Below are positions 1 to 5,214 of a stretch of DNA of 5,214 nucleotides, in pieces. The position numbers and the translations under genes were made by a program. Origin of the DNA: Gemmataceae bacterium (GTDB taxonomy: Bacteria; Planctomycetota; Planctomycetia; Gemmatales; Gemmataceae); NCBI GenBank assembly GCA_025056835.1, contig JANWVS010000195.1, forward strand, positions 1 through 5,214. Direction: 5' to 3'. The notes beneath the pieces are model-generated. The model did not search any database, had not been told where the DNA came from, and worked only from the letters and a program-made list of their open reading frames with translations. Position 1 is the first letter of the stretch, and every line of letters begins with the position of its first letter.

Positions 1-2360
1 AGCACCACGCGCATCGCATCGACGCCGAGTTGTTCGCTTGGGTGTTTCTGAGCAAGGGCGAGCAATTCGGGATAACGGTCGGCTACGTTGAACTTTGCCA
101 CCAGTTCAACGAAGGTCGCCGTGCCGCGAGTCTGGTCGAGTGCTTTGTGGAGTGCCGCGGCATACTCCGGATGGGCTTTGAGGTCGAAGGCGTTGAGACG
201 AGCCAGCGCCTCGCTCACGATGAACCGTTGCCTTCGGTCTTCGCCGAAAGCGTCGAAGGCCAGTTTCGCAAGGGCCGTGTTCTTGCTCGGCGAAGATTTT
301 TGGAAGTCGAATGCGCGGAATAGACGCGGAAGCTCGTCGACAGGAAGCTGAGGCAACAGGATCGCTTCAGCCAATAAGGTGGGCGTCGCCTCGCTGCGCG
401 AAATCCAAACGATGTCTCGCACCGGCTTGGAGGCCAACGATTGGCCGGGGCCTCGGCGGAGATATTGCTCCAAGAAAGCGTTCCAATTCTTCCCGGCGCC
501 GATCGCCAAGGCCTCCAGCAACCAGCGGTCCTTGCCATCGTACTCGCGAGCCAAGTCGGCCCAAGTCGCCGCCGCCTCGGCGGAATCGAATCCGCGCAGG
601 GCCACGGCGCACTCGCGCCGCAAGGCCGGCGTGACGTTGCGGCGCGCCAGGATAGTGCGCACGGCCTGCAACACGTCCGCTTTTTGTTGTCGCGCTGCCC
701 GCAGGCCAACGATGGCGATGTCGTCGTCCTCGTCGAGCAAGGCATGGTCGAGATAGTGCTTGGTCTTGCCCGGCAAGCGCGTGAGCAGCCACAGGGCCTG
801 CGCTCGGTAGCGCGAGTCAATCGAAACCGAATCGATCAACCTCGCCGTCGGTTTCTCGGAACCTAATCCCGGGAAGTGAAACAACTTCGCCAATGCAGGT
901 TCTGCTTTCGCGCCCATCTCGTAGAGTGCCGTCCAAGCGAGGTAGCGCGTCGCCAAGTTGGGGTTCTTCAGCGCTGCGACGGCACCGTCGGCGCTGGCGA
1001 AGTCGTGCTTGGGTACGACATACCGCATACCTTTGCCTTGAACGGAGGAAGTAATGCGAAAGATGCGGCCACGGTCTAGATCGCGCTGGGCGTGGCCGCC
1101 GACACCGGGATCGTACCAATCGGTCACGAACAACGAACCGTCCGGAGCGACGCAGACGTCGGCGGGGCGAAACCAGTTGTTCTTCTTGGCGCCGTCGAGG
1201 AGGTTGATGATCGTCGCTTGGTAGCCGGCCCCTTGCTTGGTCACGGGATAAGCGCGGACGACGCTTGGCCCGGCGTCGCAGTGGATCATCTGGCCCTGAA
1301 AAACTTTAGGCAGCAACGTCCCTTCGTAAACGCAGATGCCGGTCGGCGAGCCGGCACCGGTGTGCAGCAGGTTGGGCACGACGCCGGGGTCATTCTGGTG
1401 CCAATGTTTTTCGGGCAGGTCTTTCTCCATATTGGTGCGTTTGGTCTGCCAGCCGGCTCCGGTCATCTCGTCGACATAGCCGTAGTTGCCGTACTCCATG
1501 ACAAAGTTGATGCGGACGCCGCGGTTGCCATCGTCGTCGTTGTCGGATTGCCACATGGTGCCGAAGGAATCGACGCAGACCTCGTAGTTGTTGCGGAAGT
1601 TCCAAGCGAGGGTTTCGAAGTTGACACCGGCCCCAGGGCCTTTGGATGCGTCGGGCCAAGACACCGTGGAGTCACGTCCGGGGTGGGCCAGCCAAGGCGT
1701 GTCCATGCGGAAGACCATCCCCTGCCGGTAAGGCCTGCCGCTGTCGTTGACCCGGTTGCCGGCCAGGTCGACGATCGGTTGACCGTGCTGGTCATGGACG
1801 GCGTGGCCGGTGTTGCCAAAGTTCCAATACAGCCGGCCGTCGGGGCCGAAGACGAAACTGTGGACGGAGTGATCGTGCTGCGGGGCGCCGGTCTTGGAGA
1901 AAAGCACTTCGCGCTTCGTGATCTTGTCATTTTCGTCGAAATGAAAGACCCAGACGTTCGGCGTCGCGGAGACGATGACGCGATTGCCCAGCACGCAGAT
2001 GCCCATGGCGCTATCGACATCGCGGCCCTGGTAGAACGTTTTAACGTTGTCGCATTTGCCGTCGCCGTCGGTGTCTTCAAGGATGAGGATACGGTCGCCG
2101 GCCGGACGTTTGCCGTTGTTGCCGCGATAATTCATCACATCGCAAATCCATACCCGGCCGCGATGGTCGATGTCGAGGTTCGTGGGATTAGTGATGCCAT
2201 CTTTTTCGGAGGCGAACAAAGACACTTCCAATTCCGGGTGGACGTCGAGGTTCCTGACGGCGTTGCGCGGATCATGCCGTGGGTCGGCCTGCTGGGCGTT
2301 GACATGGAACAGCATCGCAACGACCAAAGTAACCAGGAGGAGTAAAAACCAACGTTGCAT
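1..2360 (-). CDS. PVC-type putative membrane-bound dehydrogenase, secreted, N-terminal 786 residues (3' end beyond window)
   Basis: The frame is open from ATG at 2360 to the left edge (786 codons, no stop), so the C-terminus is missing. Residues 1-22 form a signal peptide: M-Q-R, a hydrophobic run LLLLVTLVVAMLF, and a likely cut after V-N-A, so export is expected. Residues ~38-436 form a beta-propeller-like sugar-dehydrogenase-type domain (Piru_Ver N-terminal family). Family-typical stretches are DTDGDGKCD at 96-104, QSDNDDDGN at 271-279, FRPADVCVAPDGSLFVTDWY at 397-416 and DPGVGGH at 417-423. The Asp-rich loops look Ca-binding. Residues ~455-786 are Ala/Leu-rich helical repeats of HEAT type. 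Family members usually end in a c-type cytochrome domain; no CxxCH occurs in the visible part, so that domain, if present, lies past the edge. A weak GAGG precedes the start, and the next in-frame ATG (codon 16) would cut the signal peptide. The true substrate and enzymatic activity of this family are not established. It is divergent from the carbamoyltransferase operon and probably unrelated to it. Confidence 0.93.
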   Translation of the reverse strand, partial: MQRWFLLLLVTLVVAMLFHVNAQQADPRHDPRNAVRNLDVHPELEVSLFASEKDGITNPTNLDIDHRGRVWICDVMNYRGNNGKRPAGDRILILEDTDGDGKCDNVKTFYQGRDVDSAMGICVLGNRVIVSATPNVWVFHFDENDKITKREVLFSKTGAPQHDHSVHSFVFGPDGRLYWNFGNTGHAVHDQHGQPIVDLAGNRVNDSGRPYRQGMVFRMDTPWLAHPGRDSTVSWPDASKGPGAGVNFETLAWNFRNNYEVCVDSFGTMWQSDNDDDGNRGVRINFVMEYGNYGYVDEMTGAGWQTKRTNMEKDLPEKHWHQNDPGVVPNLLHTGAGSPTGICVYEGTLLPKVFQGQMIHCDAGPSVVRAYPVTKQGAGYQATIINLLDGAKKNNWFRPADVCVAPDGSLFVTDWYDPGVGGHAQRDLDRGRIFRITSSVQGKGMRYVVPKHDFASADGAVAALKNPNLATRYLAWTALYEMGAKAEPALAKLFHFPGLGSEKPTARLIDSVSIDSRYRAQALWLLTRLPGKTKHYLDHALLDEDDDIAIVGLRAARQQKADVLQAVRTILARRNVTPALRRECAVALRGFDSAEAAATWADLAREYDGKDRWLLEALAIGAGKNWNAFLEQYLRRGPGQSLASKPVRDIVWISRSEATPTLLAEAILLPQLPVDELPRLFRAFDFQKSSPSKNTALAKLAFDAFGEDRRQRFIVSEALARLNAFDLKAHPEYAAALHKALDQTRGTATFVELVAKFNVADRYPELLALAQKHPSEQLGVDAMRVV

Positions 2361-2509
2361 GTCGGCCTCGGCAATCGCAGGTTTACAGGGCAATCCATTC
2401 TTCAGAGTATGATTCGCGGCACTCAAAGCAATGAACGCGCCGCCGGCCGCTTGGCCCGTTAGAATGTCGAAGCGTTACCGCGAAGCAGGCACGGACAGGA
2501 GATTCGGGG
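2361..2509. promoter_or_regulatory. Divergent intergenic region, presumed to hold promoters for both flanking genes
   Basis: These 149 bases separate two divergent starts, so transcription in both directions must begin here or within the flanking genes. The only clear signal is the ribosome binding site at 2497-2501. On the minus strand TTGCTT and TACTCT lie 16 bases apart (about 2430-2403), and on the plus strand TTGGCC and GTTACC lie 17 bases apart (2451-2479). Both match the sigma-70 consensus poorly and are not called as promoters. No clear inverted repeat operator or riboswitch was recognised. Confidence 0.4.
2497..2501 (+). promoter_or_regulatory. Shine-Dalgarno site that fixes the TTG start of the carbamoyltransferase
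   Basis: AGGAG sits 8 bases before the TTG at 2510, an ideal spacing. No in-frame ATG, GTG or TTG was found upstream back to about 2450. The first in-frame ATG downstream is codon 203, inside the conserved GEYKLMGLAPYG stretch. The site therefore supports initiation at the unusual TTG codon. Confidence 0.8.
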
Positions 2510-4366
2510 TTGACGGCTATTTTGGGAATATCGGCGTTCTACCACGACAGCGCGGCCGCCCTGGTCGTCGACGGCGCCGTGGTGGCGGCAGCCCAGGAGG
2601 AGCGTTTCAGCCGTGTCAAGCACGACGCGCGCTTTCCCGCCGCGGCGATCGACTATTGCCTGCGGGAAGCGGGCCTCGAGGCCGCTGACCTCGATTACAT
2701 CGCTTTCTATGACAAGCCGGTGACGAAATTCGAACGGCTGCTGGAAACGTACCTCGCCTTTGCTCCGGTCGGCTTTCGCAGCTTCGCTCGTGCTCTGCCG
2801 ATATGGCTGAAGGAAAAGCTGAACACGCGCCGCACCATCCGCCGCCGGTTGCCGCGCGCAGCCCGAGCGCCACTGGTGTTTCTCGACCATCACGAAAGCC
2901 ATGCGGCCAGCGCATTCTTTCCCAGCCCATTCCCGGAGGCAGCGATTTTGACGCTCGACGGCGTTGGCGAATGGAGCACCACCACCTGCGGCGTAGGCCG
3001 CGGCAACAACATCCAACTCACCCATCATCTCGCCTTTCCGCACTCGCTGGGGCTGCTTTACTCGGCGTTTACGTATTACTGTGGTTTCAAGGTCAATAGC
3101 GGCGAGTACAAATTGATGGGCCTGGCGCCTTACGGCCGGCCGATCTATGCCGATGCCATTTACCGCAACCTCATCGATCTCAAGCCCGACGGCACCTTCT
3201 GGCTCAATATGCGCTACTTTAACTATTGCCAGGGCCTGACGATGACCAACAGCCGCTTTCATCGCCTGTTTGGGGGACCGCCGCGGCGTCCGGAGTCCGA
3301 CCTGCTTCAGCGGCACATGGACCTCGCGGCCAGCATTCAAGCGGTCGTCGAAGAAGCCATGCTCCGCTTAGGGCGCGATGTGCATCGCCGCACCGGACAA
3401 CGGTATCTCGTGCTGGCCGGCGGCGTCGCGCTCAACTGCGTGGCCAACGGCCGCTTGCTCCGCGAAGGCCCGTTTGACGATCTGTGGATTCAACCAGCGG
3501 CGGGCGACGCCGGCGGTGCCTTGGGAGCAGCACTGTTTGTCTGGCACCAGCTTCTGGGCCGGCCGCGCGATGCCTGTCCCGCCGACTCTCAGTTTGGTAG
3601 CTTCCTCGGACCGCGGTTCGATTCCGCTGCCATTCGCGCCTACCTCGACTCGGCCAACCTTTCCTATCATCGCGAACCGGACGAGGCCGCCCTCGTGGCG
3701 ACGACGGCACGGCTTTTGGCCGGCGGCAACGTCGTCGGCTGGTTTCAGGGCCGCATGGAATTTGGTCCCCGTGCCCTCGGGGCGCGGAGCATCCTGGGCG
3801 ATCCGCGAGCGGCCGACATGCAGACCAAGCTCAATGTGAAGATCAAGTTCCGCGAAAGCTTTCGACCCTTTGCCCCAGCCGTGCTTCAGGAACACGCCCA
3901 CGAGTGGTTCGACTTTGCCCTGGGCCGCGCCAGCCCGTACATGTTGCTGGTCGCGCCGCTGCGTGGAGAACACCGCTTGCCGCTTTCCGAGGAACAGAAA
4001 CACATCATGGCTGCGGATCCGGATCTCCGCCGTCGCCTCCGCGTGCCGCGTTCCACGGTGCCGGCGATCACCCACGTGGATTACAGCGCCCGGCTCCAGA
4101 CCGTGGACGCCCGCCGGAATCCGCGGTTTCATCGGTTGTTGACGGCGTTTCACGAACTCACTGGTTGCCCCGTCCTGGTCAACACGAGTTTCAACATTCG
4201 CGGCGAACCGATCGTGTGTACGCCGGAACAAGCGTGTCGCTGCTTCCTGGCGACCGACATGGACGTCCTGGTTATGGAGGACGTAATTCTTTACAAGACA
4301 GACCAACCGCAAAGGCTTTGCGAGGCAGCCCGCGCGGAATATCAAGCCCGCTTCACCTTGGATTAA
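2510..4366 (+). CDS. O-carbamoyltransferase, NodU/CmcH/TobZ family (SxtI-like)
   Basis: This is a 618-residue, full-length member of the family. Family enzymes use carbamoyl phosphate and ATP to make carbamoyl-adenylate, then pass the carbamoyl group to a hydroxyl of a sugar, antibiotic or other small molecule. The N-terminal Kae1-like, ASKHA-fold domain covers ~3-345: ILGISAFYHDSAAAL at 4-18, QEERFSRVKHDARFP at 29-43, DHHESH at 126-131 (HxxxH metal-binding pattern H127/H131), TLDGVGEWST at 148-157, GEYKLMGLAPYG at 198-209, LAGGVALNCVANG at 302-314 and QPAAGDAGGALGAA at 328-341 (D333 a likely metal or nucleotide ligand). The C-terminal domain (~395-595) carries WFQGRMEFGPRALGARSILG at 411-430, KFRESFRPFAPAV at 446-458 and CPVLVNTSFNIRGEPIVCTP at 553-572. 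All expected motifs look intact, so it should be active. No signal peptide is present, so it is cytoplasmic. It starts at TTG, as the family N-terminus and ribosome binding site require. It leads an operon with two small membrane proteins. The acceptor cannot be deduced, as no glycosyltransferase or biosynthetic genes are in view. Confidence 0.95.
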   Translation: MTAILGISAFYHDSAAALVVDGAVVAAAQEERFSRVKHDARFPAAAIDYCLREAGLEAADLDYIAFYDKPVTKFERLLETYLAFAPVGFRSFARALPIWLKEKLNTRRTIRRRLPRAARAPLVFLDHHESHAASAFFPSPFPEAAILTLDGVGEWSTTTCGVGRGNNIQLTHHLAFPHSLGLLYSAFTYYCGFKVNSGEYKLMGLAPYGRPIYADAIYRNLIDLKPDGTFWLNMRYFNYCQGLTMTNSRFHRLFGGPPRRPESDLLQRHMDLAASIQAVVEEAMLRLGRDVHRRTGQRYLVLAGGVALNCVANGRLLREGPFDDLWIQPAAGDAGGALGAALFVWHQLLGRPRDACPADSQFGSFLGPRFDSAAIRAYLDSANLSYHREPDEAALVATTARLLAGGNVVGWFQGRMEFGPRALGARSILGDPRAADMQTKLNVKIKFRESFRPFAPAVLQEHAHEWFDFALGRASPYMLLVAPLRGEHRLPLSEEQKHIMAADPDLRRRLRVPRSTVPAITHVDYSARLQTVDARRNPRFHRLLTAFHELTGCPVLVNTSFNIRGEPIVCTPEQACRCFLATDMDVLVMEDVILYKTDQPQRLCEAARAEYQARFTLD

Positions 4367-4372
4367 GGTAAG

Positions 4373-4378
4373 AGAGGA
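4373..4378 (+). promoter_or_regulatory. Shine-Dalgarno site of the SxtJ-like gene
   Basis: AGAGGA lies 10 bases before the ATG at 4389. It also favours 4389 over the ATG at 4381, which is only 2 bases away and opens a three-codon frame (Met-Gln-Arg-stop) whose TGA overlaps the real start. Its place right after the carbamoyltransferase stop supports reading the genes as one transcript. Confidence 0.65.
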
Positions 4379-4388
4379 AGATGCAACG

Positions 4389-4811
4389 ATGAGCTGGACC
4401 ACCGATCCCGACCTTTGGCAGCCTGCGCCGCGAACGTTGCGGCAGTTTTCCGGGCTGTGGGTCGCGTTCTGGGCGTGTCTGGCGGCGTGGCGCGCTAGCC
4501 GGCAGGGAATGGATGGCATGGCGTGGGTACTGGCTGGTGCGGCGCCACTCGGGATCGTGGGGTTATTGCGGCCGGCAGCAATGCGCCCTGTATGGACCGC
4601 GTGGATGATCTTGGCGTTTCCCGTCGGCTGGCTCGTGTCGCGGCTGGTGCTGGCGTGCTTGTTTTACGGTCTGTTCACGCCGCTGGGTCTGGCTTTTCGG
4701 TTATTCGGCCGCGATGCTCTTGCTCTGCGGCCCCGACCGCACGACAATTCTTATTGGCGCCCCAAACCGCCTCCAGGCAACGCGAAGAGCTATTTTCGGC
4801 AATCATCGTGA
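4389..4811 (+). CDS. SxtJ family small membrane protein
   Basis: This 140-residue protein has an N-terminal tail containing RTLRQF (15-20), then about three to four hydrophobic segments: ~21-37, ~45-60, ~69-84 and ~86-104. A hydrophilic, Pro/Arg/aromatic-rich tail follows at ~108-140, with SYWRPKPPP at 121-129 and SYFRQS at 134-139. The size, the LRQF start and the YWRPK...YFRQ tail match the SxtJ family as I recall it; that family is named after a saxitoxin-cluster gene of unknown function. The gene starts 22 bases after the carbamoyltransferase stop and ends 12 bases before the next gene, so the three are very probably co-transcribed. No catalytic motif is visible. A plausible but unproven role is to anchor or assist the carbamoyltransferase at the membrane, with the conserved tail as a docking site. 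Confidence 0.85.
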   Translation: MSWTTDPDLWQPAPRTLRQFSGLWVAFWACLAAWRASRQGMDGMAWVLAGAAPLGIVGLLRPAAMRPVWTAWMILAFPVGWLVSRLVLACLFYGLFTPLGLAFRLFGRDALALRPRPHDNSYWRPKPPPGNAKSYFRQSS

Positions 4812-4823
4812 TAGTCGTCAGCC

Positions 4824-5024
4824 ATGAACGAACCTCGCAAGTCGGACTTCGAACAAGCGGCCGAGCATGGCGCCGAGCCGGGGCTGCTCAGTGATTTCTG
4901 GCATTTCCTGAAGAACAACAAGAAATGGTGGCTGTTGCCGATCCTGGCGGTGATCTTGCTGCTTGGGCTGCTGTTGTTGATCTCGGGGTCGGCCGCTGCG
5001 CCGTTCATTTACACGATCTTCTGA
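4824..5024 (+). CDS. DUF5989 family single-span membrane protein (SxtK-like)
   Basis: This 66-residue protein has a polar N-terminus (1-20), an amphipathic stretch LLSDFWHFLK (21-30), the basic-aromatic motif NNKKWW (31-36), one strongly hydrophobic span (~37-54) and a short tail ending APFIYTIF at the last eight residues. WxFLxxNKKWWLLP plus the terminal APFIYT-F is the recognisable DUF5989 pattern. The KK before the span suggests a cytoplasmic N-terminus. The gene follows the SxtJ-like stop by 12 bases and lacks a clear Shine-Dalgarno site, which hints at translational coupling to the upstream gene. Its molecular function is unknown. The position beside an SxtJ-like protein and a carbamoyltransferase mirrors sxtK and argues for a small accessory subunit of one membrane complex. 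Despite its size, the intact family motifs make it a real gene. Confidence 0.88.
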   Translation: MNEPRKSDFEQAAEHGAEPGLLSDFWHFLKNNKKWWLLPILAVILLLGLLLLISGSAAAPFIYTIF

Positions 5025-5049
5025 CGCCAAGCAAGCGACGAGCAGCTCT

Positions 5050-5214
5050 TTACTGTCTCTGCTGTTCCAACCAGAATCGGGCGCAGATCTCGGCCACGAG
5101 ACGGTAGCCGGCGGCGGTGCAGTGGCCGTCGTAGGGCCAGTACATTCCTCCCTGGCGTCGTTCGGCTTCAATCAAGGCGTCGGTCATATCCAGAAATGGA
5201 ATCCCAACGGTCCG
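5050..5214 (-). CDS. SGNH/GDSL-type hydrolase, C-terminal 54 residues (5' end beyond window)
   Basis: Reading from the right edge on the minus strand, a frame is open for 54 codons and stops with TAA at 5052-5050. It contains IPFLDMTDALIEAE and then WPYDGHCTAAGYRLVAE, followed by a charged end, LEQQRQ. The D-G-H-x-x-x-x-G pattern followed by a helix is typical of the final block of SGNH/GDSL hydrolases, where Asp and His complete the Ser-Asp-His triad; here Asp is two residues before His, a spacing common in bacterial members. The Ser and the Gly/Asn blocks lie outside the window, so activity cannot be judged. It converges on the DUF5989 gene with 25 bases between stops. A GDSL-type gene (sxtL) also follows sxtK in saxitoxin clusters, which supports a functional tie, although here the gene is on the opposite strand. 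The family call rests on the C-terminal block alone. Confidence 0.75.
   Translation of the reverse strand, partial: RTVGIPFLDMTDALIEAERRQGGMYWPYDGHCTAAGYRLVAEICARFWLEQQRQ

Noticed and set aside
1092..2345. Plus-strand open frame of 417 codons opposite the PVC-type dehydrogenase
   Set aside because: The minus-strand frame shows clear family motifs and a signal peptide over this whole stretch. The plus frame translates to a low-complexity Val/Ala/Asp/Gly-rich product without recognisable motifs, as expected for the complement of a GC-rich gene.
1..2360. Heme-binding CxxCH motif expected in the PVC-type dehydrogenase
   Set aside because: The 786 visible residues were read through and none was found. 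In the family it lies near the C-terminus, outside this window.
2459..3340. Minus-strand open frame of 293 codons spanning the carbamoyltransferase start
   Set aside because: It crosses the ribosome binding site and N-terminal domain of a well-supported gene and shows no recognisable motif.
3368..4519. Minus-strand open frame of 383 codons opposite the carbamoyltransferase C-terminal half
   Set aside because: It covers the most conserved carbamoyltransferase motifs on the other strand and also part of the SxtJ-like gene, and its product shows no domain. It is a GC-driven shadow frame.
2510..5024. Saxitoxin biosynthesis locus
   Set aside because: Only the carbamoylation-type genes are present. 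No SxtA polyketide synthase-like, amidinotransferase or dioxygenase gene is visible, so toxin production is not supported.
5025..5049. Bidirectional terminator between the convergent stops
   Set aside because: The 25 bases hold no convincing GC-rich hairpin or T-tract, so none is called.
4818..5171. Minus-strand open frame of 117 codons covering the DUF5989 gene and the hydrolase end
   Set aside because: It overlaps two supported coding regions in other frames, and its product is compositionally odd (Arg/Pro/Gln-rich) without motifs.

Overview
The window is GC-rich (about 60%) bacterial chromosome with tightly packed genes. The best taxonomic clue is the large secreted protein on the minus strand. 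It belongs to the 'PVC-type' putative membrane-bound dehydrogenase family (N-terminal propeller domain, then HEAT-like repeats), which is strongly expanded in Planctomycetes and Verrucomicrobia. A planctomycete is the most likely source; this is an inference from gene content, not from a marker gene.

Layout: (1) 1-2360, minus strand: the first 786 codons of the PVC-type dehydrogenase, running off the left edge. (2) 2361-2509: a 149-base divergent intergenic region. (3) 2510-5024, plus strand: a compact three-gene operon encoding a NodU/CmcH/TobZ-type O-carbamoyltransferase (TTG start), a small multi-span membrane protein of the SxtJ family, and a 66-residue single-span DUF5989 protein. (4) 5050-5214, minus strand: the last 54 codons of an apparent SGNH/GDSL-type hydrolase, converging on the operon and cut by the right edge.

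The point of interest is the plus-strand operon with its neighbour. Carbamoyltransferase, SxtJ-like protein, DUF5989/SxtK-like protein and GDSL hydrolase have the same content and order as sxtI-sxtJ-sxtK-sxtL in cyanobacterial saxitoxin clusters (recalled from the literature, not checked here). In this window no other saxitoxin gene is visible and the hydrolase is inverted. The simplest reading is that the carbamoyltransferase and its two small membrane partners form an old, mobile functional unit: a membrane-associated carbamoylation module whose substrate here is unknown. The hydrolase may act on the same ester or a related one. No RNA genes, CRISPR arrays, insertion sequences or strong terminators were seen.
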